From Bowmanella dokdonensis (GTDB taxonomy: Bacteria; Pseudomonadota; Gammaproteobacteria; Enterobacterales; Alteromonadaceae), in NCBI RefSeq assembly GCF_017254865.1, contig NZ_JAFKCV010000012.1:52687-116686 (forward strand): a DNA stretch of 64,000 nt, read 5' to 3'. Positions 10,252 to 18,004 of this stretch are shown here, one piece after another. A model generated the notes under the pieces. The model made no database searches and was not told where the DNA came from. It saw nothing but the letters and a program-made list of their open reading frames with translations. The position numbers and the translations under genes were made by a program. Each line of letters starts with the position of its first letter. Positions within the stretch are counted from its first letter, which is position 1.

Positions 10252-11120
10252 GCGTTTTGATCAATAAAGACACTAAGGTCATCTGCCAGGGCTTCACCGG
10301 TGGCCAGGGCACCTTCCATTCCGAACAGGCCATTGCTTATGGAACGCAAATGGTTGGCGGTGTCACGCCAGGCAAAGGCGGCACCAGCCATCTGGGTCTG
10401 CCGGTATTCGATACCGTTAAAGAGGCAGTGGAAGCCACAGGTGCCACAGCCTCTGTCATCTATGTGCCTGCGCCATTCTGTAAGGACTCCATCATCGAAG
10501 CGGCCGATGCCGGTATCGAATTGATCGTTTGTATTACCGAAGGCATCCCGACTATCGACATGCTTTATGTCAAAGAGTACGTGGATCAGAAAGGTGTGCG
10601 CATGATTGGTCCCAACTGCCCGGGCGTCATCACCCCCGGAGAGTGCAAGATCGGTATTATGCCTGGCCATATCCACAAGCCGGGTAAAGTGGGCATTGTG
10701 TCCCGTTCCGGCACCCTGACCTACGAAGCGGTCAAGCAGACCACTGACGAGGGCTTCGGTCAGTCAACCTGCGTGGGTATCGGTGGCGATCCTATTCCGG
10801 GCTCCAACTTTATCGATATCCTGGCCCTGTTCGAGAAAGATCCGAAAACCGAAGCCATCGTCATGATCGGTGAGATTGGCGGGACAGCCGAAGAAGAAGC
10901 GGCGGCGTACATCAAGGATCATGTCACCAAGCCCGTCGTGTCTTACATTGCCGGTGTAACTGCCCCTCCGGGTAAGCGTATGGGCCATGCAGGCGCCATT
11001 ATCTCCGGCGGTAAAGGCACTGCCGATGAGAAGTTCAAGGCGTTGCAGGACGCGGGTGTCACCACCGTGCGTTCCCTGGCTGAAATAGGCAAGGCGCTGC
11101 GCGAGCGTACCGGCTGGTAA
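10248..11120 (+). CDS. sucD: Succinyl-CoA synthetase alpha subunit
   Basis: This CoA-binding subunit carries the transient phosphohistidine. The 290-residue product contains the nucleotide-fold motif [29 protein letters not shown], and the active-site histidine in [15 protein letters not shown] near residue 247. It starts within the sucC stop codon and ends the TCA operon, followed at once by a terminator. Confidence 0.98.
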   Translation: MSVLINKDTKVICQGFTGGQGTFHSEQAIAYGTQMVGGVTPGKGGTSHLGLPVFDTVKEAVEATGATASVIYVPAPFCKDSIIEAADAGIELIVCITEGIPTIDMLYVKEYVDQKGVRMIGPNCPGVITPGECKIGIMPGHIHKPGKVGIVSRSGTLTYEAVKQTTDEGFGQSTCVGIGGDPIPGSNFIDILALFEKDPKTEAIVMIGEIGGTAEEEAAAYIKDHVTKPVVSYIAGVTAPPGKRMGHAGAIISGGKGTADEKFKALQDAGVTTVRSLAEIGKALRERTGW

Positions 11121-11140
11121 GATTATTGGTATGTAATTAA

Positions 11141-11169
11141 GAGGGCCGCTCATGGAGCGGCCTTTTTTG
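11141..11169 (+). terminator. Terminator of the sdh-suc operon
   Basis: GGCCGCTC-ATG-GAGCGGCC (11144-11162), extended by weaker pairs, is followed by TTTTTT. It lies 20 bases after the sucD stop and separates it from a convergent gene. Confidence 0.85.
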
Positions 11170-11206
11170 TTTCAACCCCGGACACATGGGGTCCGGATCT
11201 GGTTGC

Positions 11207-13456
11207 TTACCGAAGCGCTTCCAGATCAAACTCCGGGTCATACGCCTTGCACCAATGGGCCAGGGGCATGGGTTTGCCGAACAGGTAGCCCTGAAACCTT
11301 GTACAACCCAGATCTTTGAGAATTTGTAGTTGTTGCCGGGTCTCCACACCCTCTGCAATGGCGTGCAGATTTAAGTTCCCGGCCAACTCCAGTGCCGACT
11401 GAACAATCTTTAGGTGGCGTTCTGACACCCCGAGGCTGCCAACAAACTCCCTGTCAATCTTCAGGGTAGTGGCCGAGATATCGATAAGCTGTGACAGTGA
11501 CGCATGGCCTGTTCCAAAGTCATCGATAATAATGGTGGCGCCTATATTGGCAAGAGAAGTCAGACGCTTACGTGTTTCTTCATGACTGGCCAGTACGGAG
11601 GTTTCGGTAATTTCCAGTTCCAGATGACGACGAAGCAAAGGATGTTCTGAGTAGTAGCGCAACAACTTTTCATAGAAGCCGTCATCCAGCAACTCCGGCC
11701 CTGCCAGGTTTATTGCCACAGGCACCATTGGCATGGGCTGGGGCCAGTTTTCTAAAAGTCTGATGGCCTTGTGCAGAATTTGGCTGGAAAACGCCACATG
11801 CCAGTCATTCTCTGCAATCTGCGGCAAGAACTGATGGGGTAGCAACACAGACGCGCCTTCATGCTGGTTAATCCTGGCCAGTGCTTCAAAACCGATCCTC
11901 TGATCATGGTCGTTATACTGAGGCTGTAACCAGATAACGAAATCCTGCTCATCCAGATGCCTTTTAATCCGTTCGCGCAACAAGCTTGATCGTTGGATGG
12001 AACGGCTGTAATCAGAGTTATACAGGACAAAGCTTTGCCGGGCGTCGGTCTGGCTCAGGGCGATGCTGCATTCCTCCACCAGAAGATTTGCCCTGACCCT
12101 GGCGCGAAGTCTGGTACAGCCTGCACGCCAATCGGCGGCTAGGGTAAGGGGGCCACCTTTCTGTTCGATGATATGTCTGTCAGGCAATTGGTTAAGCAGC
12201 CAATGTTGTATGTTTTGCTCTGAAACATAGCTGTCTGGCACCGCCAGCAGAAACTTGGCGCCCGGGAACCGGTACAGATGCACATTGGCAGGAAGGGCAT
12301 GTTTCAGGCGGCTGGCCAGTTCACTCAATAACTGGTCCCCCGTATTGAGGCCATACTGGATATTGACTTCGCGAAGATTGGCAAGCTTCAGCAGAATAAG
12401 CGACTTGCTTTGCTTAAGCCTGGTATAGGCACGTTCATACCAGAAATTATGGTTGCGCAGGCCTGTCAACGGATCGATAAAGTGCTGTCGACGGGACGCC
12501 GCCAGCTTTCTGTCCAGGGCCTCCATATCGGAGGTGTTATGGCAATGTATCAACTGCGTCTTATGGTGCGCCAGGCTGGCAGGCTGCAATTCATAGTGCT
12601 GGCTGGGATCGGAGCGGAGGGTTCCCCTGAGCCGGATACCGGCCAGTAACGGCTTGTCGAAGTGAAACAACTGGTGAAGAAAGTGGCAGTCCCTGCCGGA
12701 TTGCCGGATCAAATGTCTGGCTGCTTTATTCGCCTGCAGTATTCTGCCGTGCTCGTCACAGAACAGGGAAACGGTTCCGCCGTTATCGAAAATTTCCTGA
12801 TAGCGATTGAGTAGATTGTTGAGTTTCTGGCTGTGGTTCCGAATGGTACGGGACTGACTTTCGATAGTGGACAACAGACGCATTACCGCCAACGGCAGGC
12901 AGAAGTTGAAGAACAGGAATACCAGTGAACTGAGATAAGTATGAGTTTGCGGCAGGCTGATACTGATATTAAAGATCGAATCCAGCGGTTGGTTTCTGAT
13001 CAGCAGGGCATAGGGCAGGAGGTTGAACAGCATGGCGGCAATAGCCGCTTTGTTGCCGAAAAACAGGCGAACGAGCAGGGGCAGGGTAAAGAGAAACAGC
13101 AAACCATATTTTGCCGCCCCGAAGTCAGGGACAAAAAGCAAAATGGCGGTACCAGCCAACACAATAATACTGATTAAAGCCAGGGCGGCCTGATTGACCC
13201 GCTTTCTGCCCAACATTAACGTGCCCCAGAGCATCACGCTGAATCCCAGGGTCAGCACCAGCACGAAGTGCATATTCATCGAATAGGCGATATAAGAAGA
13301 ATGGAGAACGATGATAAGGGTCAGGAGGGTGCCGCTGAGCAGTACCAGCCTAAGTACGCTTAGCTTCCATGTGCGGTCATCGTTGTCGGAAAAATGGCTC
13401 TTTCCGACTAACAAATACTGCTGGATCCGCAGAAACAACTTGTTCAAAACTGGCAT
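11207..13456 (-). CDS. Membrane GGDEF-EAL protein, GGDEF site degenerate, EAL site intact
   Basis: This is a probable cyclic-di-GMP phosphodiesterase. The 749-residue product has several N-terminal transmembrane helices (about residues 28-195), a PAS-like segment, a GGDEF domain beginning at FIDPLTGLRNHNFW, and a C-terminal EAL domain. The GGDEF signature is replaced by RFPGAKF, so cyclase activity is unlikely. The EAL domain keeps FEALAR (about residue 520), EITET, DDFGTGHASLS, KIDREFV and AEGVET, the metal and catalytic positions. It may sense a membrane signal. It is a single gene, convergent with sucD. Confidence 0.9.
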   Translation of the reverse strand: MPVLNKLFLRIQQYLLVGKSHFSDNDDRTWKLSVLRLVLLSGTLLTLIIVLHSSYIAYSMNMHFVLVLTLGFSVMLWGTLMLGRKRVNQAALALISIIVLAGTAILLFVPDFGAAKYGLLFLFTLPLLVRLFFGNKAAIAAMLFNLLPYALLIRNQPLDSIFNISISLPQTHTYLSSLVFLFFNFCLPLAVMRLLSTIESQSRTIRNHSQKLNNLLNRYQEIFDNGGTVSLFCDEHGRILQANKAARHLIRQSGRDCHFLHQLFHFDKPLLAGIRLRGTLRSDPSQHYELQPASLAHHKTQLIHCHNTSDMEALDRKLAASRRQHFIDPLTGLRNHNFWYERAYTRLKQSKSLILLKLANLREVNIQYGLNTGDQLLSELASRLKHALPANVHLYRFPGAKFLLAVPDSYVSEQNIQHWLLNQLPDRHIIEQKGGPLTLAADWRAGCTRLRARVRANLLVEECSIALSQTDARQSFVLYNSDYSRSIQRSSLLRERIKRHLDEQDFVIWLQPQYNDHDQRIGFEALARINQHEGASVLLPHQFLPQIAENDWHVAFSSQILHKAIRLLENWPQPMPMVPVAINLAGPELLDDGFYEKLLRYYSEHPLLRRHLELEITETSVLASHEETRKRLTSLANIGATIIIDDFGTGHASLSQLIDISATTLKIDREFVGSLGVSERHLKIVQSALELAGNLNLHAIAEGVETRQQLQILKDLGCTRFQGYLFGKPMPLAHWCKAYDPEFDLEALR

Positions 13457-13578
13457 TCCATTTGATCGTGATACACTACGACTTTGCGCTGTAAACGATT
13501 ACATAAAGCCAGTGGGGGCGCAACCTAAAACCTTTCAGATCATCTGCCCAGAGAATCACAGGGAAGGCTTCGACCTTG

Positions 13579-14325
13579 TTACCGGCTAAGCAACGCTGAA
13601 CAGAGCAGGCCTATTATCAGTGTCAGGGTCACGCTCAGTAAGGTGCCCAGCATGACGTATTCGGTCATCTTTCTGTCAGCCTGTCGGGTCAGATCGCCGA
13701 AGCGGAAGATGGATTTGGCTGCCAGCACAAAGCCCACACTGGCATACTGTTGCAGCAATATCAGGGTCAGGATCAGCACCCGCTCAACTACTCCGATAGC
13801 GTGACCGGTACTGGGGGAACTGTCGGCGCTGGCCTGGGCTCCCCAATGTTTCAACAGATTGGCGATCAGCACGGAAACCGGCCGCATCACCAGCAGATAG
13901 GCCGTCAGTATTATCCAGTTATTTAGGTGGAACAGGGTTGGCCACAGGTCATTGAGCAGGGGCCAGCTATTTGTGACGTACAGCCACACCCAGACCAGTA
14001 CCAGCAGGTGCAGGACCTGGTCGATAAGAAAATACCTGGTGGTGCGGGGACAGTAGGATTTTGCCAAATCGGTCAGGTAATGAAGCAGGGCAATCAGTCC
14101 CGCCAGCAATAGCGGTTGCCAGATCGACCAGCCCCATCCCAGAAGCCCTTCCCATAGCCACAGGGTGGCAAAGCTGAGCAGGCCATGGACCGAAGTATGG
14201 TAAAGCAGCTTAGTGGAGCGGTAGTGATAGGCCAGGCGGTCTTCAATCCAGCTTATGGGCTGCAGAAAAAAGTCGGCCAGCAGGTGGCTGACCAGCACTG
14301 CGGCCAGTAATATCCCTTCATGCAT
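13579..14325 (-). CDS. DUF3307 family membrane protein
   Basis: The 248-residue product begins MHEGILLAAVLVSHLLADFF and has a DFFLQP motif typical of DUF3307, followed by about six further hydrophobic helices. The function is unknown. The ATG at 14325 was chosen over an upstream in-frame start because it begins right at the family N-terminus and overlaps the satD-like stop by eight bases, which indicates one operon. DUF3307 and SatD-like genes are often found together, suggesting a shared role. Confidence 0.85.
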   Translation of the reverse strand: MHEGILLAAVLVSHLLADFFLQPISWIEDRLAYHYRSTKLLYHTSVHGLLSFATLWLWEGLLGWGWSIWQPLLLAGLIALLHYLTDLAKSYCPRTTRYFLIDQVLHLLVLVWVWLYVTNSWPLLNDLWPTLFHLNNWIILTAYLLVMRPVSVLIANLLKHWGAQASADSSPSTGHAIGVVERVLILTLILLQQYASVGFVLAAKSIFRFGDLTRQADRKMTEYVMLGTLLSVTLTLIIGLLCSALLSR

Positions 14326-14947
14326 TGAAATAGGTTCCTGATAATTGTTGGCTGTGACGAATAAATTCCGACAGGAGCTCATAATGGCCCTGATTGAGCA
14401 ATTTGGTGACATTGACCCTGGAGGTGTTCATTCGCCTGGCAATCTGTTGATGAGAATTGTCCTTGAGGGACAGGTACTCATGCAGTGCTGCGGCCTGCCG
14501 GGCTGTGGTTTTACCCACGAGCAGATCGGCAAAGCGTAGCAGCAGCTCCATATGGAACTGGAACTCGCTGGCGGCAGAACTTATCTTCAGTCGCTGCAGG
14601 TGGTCCATCTGTTCAAGGCCCTTGCCGGAGAGGGTAAAGGCTTCCCCCGTGGCGCTCTTGATATCCTGGCGCAAGTTATCTACCTTTCCCAGTCCTACGC
14701 TGATTCTGGCATCGGACTGAGCACTTTTCAGCGACAGCCGAATCAGCAGCGCCGCATGCAGGGCCTGGTCAGGCTGATTTAACAGCAACTGGAAGGCATC
14801 GCCCCGGTAAATGTTGTAGCTGCCACTAAACCGATCACAGATTTGTATCAGGGTCTGATCGAGGTTATAGAGCAAGGTGTCATAGTGGTTGGCCGGTACC
14901 TGACTCGAATCCACCAGATCACCGGTTAATACGGCATAACAAGGCAT
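14318..14947 (-). CDS. SatD family protein with C-terminal helix-turn-helix
   Basis: The 209-residue product begins MPCYAVLTGDLVDSSQVP, the N-terminal signature of the SatD family (named after an acid-tolerance gene of Streptococcus mutans), with YNIYRGDAFQLLL in the first half. The C-terminal stretch HQQIARRMNTSRVNVTKLLN looks like a helix-turn-helix, so it may bind DNA. Two perfect inverted repeats lie just upstream and could be its own operator. It is the first gene of a two-gene unit with the DUF3307 protein. The biochemical role is not known. Confidence 0.85.
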   Translation of the reverse strand: MPCYAVLTGDLVDSSQVPANHYDTLLYNLDQTLIQICDRFSGSYNIYRGDAFQLLLNQPDQALHAALLIRLSLKSAQSDARISVGLGKVDNLRQDIKSATGEAFTLSGKGLEQMDHLQRLKISSAASEFQFHMELLLRFADLLVGKTTARQAAALHEYLSLKDNSHQQIARRMNTSRVNVTKLLNQGHYELLSEFIRHSQQLSGTYFNA

Positions 14948-14959
14948 AGCATTCCTTAC

Positions 14960-14977
14960 GTAACCATATGTGGTTAC
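14960..14977. promoter_or_regulatory. Inverted repeat GTAACCA-N4-TGGTTAC upstream of the satD-like gene
   Basis: A perfect 7-bp inverted repeat with a 4-base spacer lies 13 bases upstream of the satD-like start codon. It is probably an operator, because a second palindrome with the same GTAAC half-site lies 28 bases further upstream. Confidence 0.6.
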
Positions 14978-14987
14978 ATTTTGTTAT

Positions 14988-15005
14988 GTAACTAATTTTA
15001 GTTAC
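14988..15005. promoter_or_regulatory. Inverted repeat GTAACTAA-TT-TTAGTTAC upstream of the satD-like gene
   Basis: A perfect 8-bp inverted repeat with a 2-base spacer. It shares the GTAAC/GTTAC half-sites with 14960-14977, centre to centre 28 bases. It is likely part of the same operator. Confidence 0.6.
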
Positions 15006-15086
15006 TTTCTGTCAGGTAAGCAAATCAGGTTACTCAGACCCGGGAATCGGGCAGTACTTGGCTGCTGTATTTAGGGCTCAAACTGG

Positions 15087-15092
15087 TATAAT
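15087..15092 (+). promoter_or_regulatory. Predicted -10 element of glnS
   Basis: A perfect TATAAT lies 38 bases before the glnS start. No good -35 hexamer is seen at the standard spacing. Confidence 0.35.
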
Positions 15093-15130
15093 GCGCGTCC
15101 TTTAACAGATGTAACAAGGCAGGGGTGGTA

Positions 15131-16795
15131 ATGGCCGAGACAGATATGCGTCCGACCAATTTTATTCGTCAAATCATCGACAAGGATCTGGCCGAAGGTG
15201 TGCATAAGACTATTCATACCCGCTTTCCGCCGGAGCCTAACGGCTACCTGCATATAGGTCACGCCAAATCCATCTGTCTGAACTTCGGTCTGGCGCAGGA
15301 CTATCAGGGACAGTGCAACCTGCGTTTTGACGATACCAACCCGGAAAAAGAAAACATCGATTACGTCAATTCCATCAAGGACGACGTACACTGGCTTGGC
15401 TTTCAGTGGGATGGCGAGGTGTGCTATTCCTCCGACTATTTTGACCAGTTGCACGGTTATGCGGTGGAACTGATTGAAAAAGGCTTGGCCTATGTGGATT
15501 TCTCCAGCCAGGAGCAGATGCGGGAAATGCGCGGGACCCTTAAGGAGCCGGGTACCAACAGCCCCTACCGGGATACCGCTGTGGTGGAGAATCTGGAGCA
15601 TTTCGCCAAAATGACGGCGGGAGAGTACAAGGAAGGACAGTGCGTACTGCGGGCCAAGATAGACATGACCTCGCCCTTTATGTGCATGCGCGATCCGGTT
15701 ATTTACCGGGTTAAATTCGCCCATCACCATCAGACCGGTGACAAGTGGTGTGTTTACCCCATGTATGACTTTACCCACTGCATTTCGGATGCCATCGAAG
15801 GGATTACCCATTCCCTGTGCACACTGGAGTTCCAGGATAACCGCCGTCTGTACGACTGGGTACTGGACAACATCAGTATTCCCTGTCATCCAAGGCAGTA
15901 TGAGTTTTCCCGTCTGAATCTGGAATATACGGTGCTGTCCAAGCGCAAGCTGATCCAACTGGTGGAAGAACAGCATGTGGATGGCTGGGACGACCCCCGT
16001 ATGCCGACCATTGCCGGCCTGCGACGTCGCGGCTACACAGCGGGCTCCATCCGTGAGTTTTGTAAACGCATCGGTGTGACAAAAATGGATAACATGGTGG
16101 AAATGGGCATGCTGGAAGCCTGTATCCGTGATGATCTGAACCAGAATGCCGCTCGCGCCATGGCTGTTTTGGATCCGGTTAAGGTGGTGATTGAGAACTA
16201 TCCGGCCGATCGTCTGGAAATGCTGACCGCCCCGAACCATCCCTCCGATGAAAACATGGGCAGCCGGGAGCTTCCCTTTACCCGTGAGATTTATATCGAA
16301 CGGGAGGATTTCCGCGAAGAGGCTAACAAGAAATTCAAGCGTCTGGTGCTGGGCAAGGAAGTGCGCCTGCGCAATGCCTATTTCCTTAAGGCCGAGCGGG
16401 TAGAGAAGGACGCCGGGGGTGAAATCCAGACCATCTACTGCACCTACGACCCGGAGACCCTGGGCAAGGATCCGGCCGACGGTCGCAAGGCAAAAGGGGT
16501 TATCCACTGGGTGTCGGCCAGCCATGGGGTGGCTGCCGAGGTCCGGCTCTATGACCGGCTGTTCAGTGTCCCAAACCCGGCAGCAGAGGACGTCTTTACC
16601 GCCAGTATCAACCCCGAATCGCTGAAAATCGTGCAGGGCATACTCGAGCCCAGCCTGGTCAACGCTCAGCCCGGCAAAGCGTTGCAATTTGAACGCCTGG
16701 GTTACTTCTGTAAGGACAAGCACGCCGATAACCTGGTATTTAACCGTACGGTGGGACTGCGTGATACCTGGGCCAAGATAGAAGGGCAGGAATAA
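15131..16795 (+). CDS. glnS: Glutaminyl-tRNA synthetase
   Basis: This class I aminoacyl-tRNA synthetase charges tRNA-Gln in the cytoplasm. The start at 15131 behind AGGGGT gives 554 residues, the same length as E. coli GlnS. The HIGH motif is at residues 41-44 ([14 protein letters not shown]), the KMSKS-type loop reads VLSKR near residue 270, and the two C-terminal beta-barrel anticodon domains are complete. A GTG six bases upstream is a less likely start. An array of 7-bp repeats begins four bases after the stop. Confidence 0.98.
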   Translation: MAETDMRPTNFIRQIIDKDLAEGVHKTIHTRFPPEPNGYLHIGHAKSICLNFGLAQDYQGQCNLRFDDTNPEKENIDYVNSIKDDVHWLGFQWDGEVCYSSDYFDQLHGYAVELIEKGLAYVDFSSQEQMREMRGTLKEPGTNSPYRDTAVVENLEHFAKMTAGEYKEGQCVLRAKIDMTSPFMCMRDPVIYRVKFAHHHQTGDKWCVYPMYDFTHCISDAIEGITHSLCTLEFQDNRRLYDWVLDNISIPCHPRQYEFSRLNLEYTVLSKRKLIQLVEEQHVDGWDDPRMPTIAGLRRRGYTAGSIREFCKRIGVTKMDNMVEMGMLEACIRDDLNQNAARAMAVLDPVKVVIENYPADRLEMLTAPNHPSDENMGSRELPFTREIYIEREDFREEANKKFKRLVLGKEVRLRNAYFLKAERVEKDAGGEIQTIYCTYDPETLGKDPADGRKAKGVIHWVSASHGVAAEVRLYDRLFSVPNPAAEDVFTASINPESLKIVQGILEPSLVNAQPGKALQFERLGYFCKDKHADNLVFNRTVGLRDTWAKIEGQE

Positions 16796-16799
16796 GCAA

Positions 16800-16876
16800 G
16801 TGACAAGTTACGGGTGACAGGTAACAAGTAACAGGTTACAGGTGACAAGGAACAAGTGACGGGTAACAGGTAAAGA
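16800..16876 (+). repeat. Array of eleven 7-bp units (GTNACRR) behind glnS
   Basis: Eleven consecutive in-register heptads, nearly all matching GT[G/A/T]AC[A/G][A/G], follow the glnS stop after four bases: GTGACAA, GTTACGG, GTGACAG, GTAACAA and so on. A complementary array lies 34 bases downstream, so the two could pair in a long hairpin between the convergent genes glnS and yciK. Confidence 0.9.
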
Positions 16877-16910
16877 TTTGACTTATGATGGAAGCGAGTT
16901 AGCCTTTCCC

Positions 16911-16966
16911 GTCACTCGTCACTCGTCACTCGTCACTCGTCACTCGTCACTCGTCACCCGTGCCGG
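16911..16966 (-). repeat. Array of 7-bp units behind yciK (GAGTGAC on its strand)
   Basis: Six exact GTCACTC units, then GTCACCC and a diverged GTGCCGG, fill the space right up to the yciK stop codon at 16967. Read in the direction of yciK this is a GAGTGAC repeat, the same GTGACRR family as behind glnS. Confidence 0.9.
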
Positions 16967-17713
16967 TCATTTCTTCGGCTGTGCGTCCAGGCTCTGGCCA
17001 TTCACATCAATGCTCTGATCCGACATCAGATAGAGATATAAAGGCATGATGTCTTCCGGTGTTTTCAGTTGGTTGGCATCTTCGGCCGGATAGGCCTTGG
17101 CGCGCATTTTGGTGCGTGTCGCCCCCGGATTAATACAATTGAAGCGCACTTTGCTGTTGGCATATTCATCCGCCAGCACCTGCATCATGCCCTCCGTAGC
17201 AAATTTGGAAACGGCATAGGATCCCCAGTAGGCGCGTCCTTTACGACCCACCCCGGATGACGTAAAGATGACGGAGGCATGGGGAGCCTGCAACAGCAAA
17301 GGCAGCAGGGCCTGGGTCATATAAAACTGGCTGGTCAGGTTGACCTGCATGATGTCCTGCCATTCCTTTTCCGGAATCTGTGCAAAGGGACGCAAGTACC
17401 CCAACTGGCTGGCGTTATGCAATACGCCGTCCAGCCGCTTGAATTGCTCCTGTATGGTCTGTGCCATCTGCTGATAGTGAGACAGGGTGGCGCCACAGAG
17501 ATCTAATGGCACGATGGCCGGCTCAGCGCCCCCTTCAGAGAGGATCTCATCATACACGGCTTCCAGTTTACTGACCGTGCGACCCAGCAATATCAGCGTC
17601 GCGCCCGCCCGGGCAAAGCTCAGGGCCGCAGCCCGTCCAATACCGTCGCCGGCGCCGGTCACCAGGATAACTTTGTCTTTAAGTGAATTTTCTGAAAGAG
17701 GGGGTAACTGCAT
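16967..17713 (-). CDS. yciK: YciK-type short-chain dehydrogenase/reductase
   Basis: The 248-residue product is a classical SDR oxidoreductase: cofactor motif TGAGDGIG (about residues 20-27), NAS in HNASQLG, and the catalytic YAVSK. It resembles E. coli YciK (252 residues), whose physiological substrate is not firmly established. An N-terminal segment of about 12 residues precedes the fold, as in YciK. It is transcribed alone and ends in a heptad-repeat array facing glnS. Confidence 0.9.
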   Translation of the reverse strand: MQLPPLSENSLKDKVILVTGAGDGIGRAAALSFARAGATLILLGRTVSKLEAVYDEILSEGGAEPAIVPLDLCGATLSHYQQMAQTIQEQFKRLDGVLHNASQLGYLRPFAQIPEKEWQDIMQVNLTSQFYMTQALLPLLLQAPHASVIFTSSGVGRKGRAYWGSYAVSKFATEGMMQVLADEYANSKVRFNCINPGATRTKMRAKAYPAEDANQLKTPEDIMPLYLYLMSDQSIDVNGQSLDAQPKK

Positions 17714-17822
17714 GGAATCTGTTAAATCATTATAAAAACCTGAGCCGATCCTAGCACTTAACGTGCTGCTTGTACGGTAAAATCTGCGTCATTCACCGCT
17801 GTCACATCCGATTAACAAATCT

Positions 17823-17851
17823 TTGCAAATGGCTAGCAAAGTCAATAATAT
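17823..17851 (+). promoter_or_regulatory. Predicted promoter of the VolA-like lipase gene
   Basis: TTGCAA (17823-17828) and TAATAT (17846-17851) are separated by 17 bases and face the lipase gene. A FadR-like box lies 12 bases downstream of the -10. Confidence 0.4.
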
Positions 17852-17863
17852 TGCATTAACTTT

Positions 17864-17880
17864 AACTGGTCATACATGTT
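17864..17880. promoter_or_regulatory. FadR-like operator
   Basis: AACTGGTCATACATGTT matches the classical FadR operator (AACTGGTCNGACNTGTT type) at nearly all conserved positions. Its place just downstream of the predicted -10 would suit repression by FadR that is relieved by long-chain acyl-CoA, which fits a gene for fatty-acid release from lipids. Confidence 0.45.
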
Positions 17881-18004
17881 GGCGCAGCCCACGGATGGCC
17901 GGTTTAAACGCCAGACACAAGATGCGTTTTTTTACCCTCGGGGGGTCGGCTTGGACCGACCGGCTCAAGGAACAATAACAAAAAGCAGGATTTGGGGAGA
18001 CACA

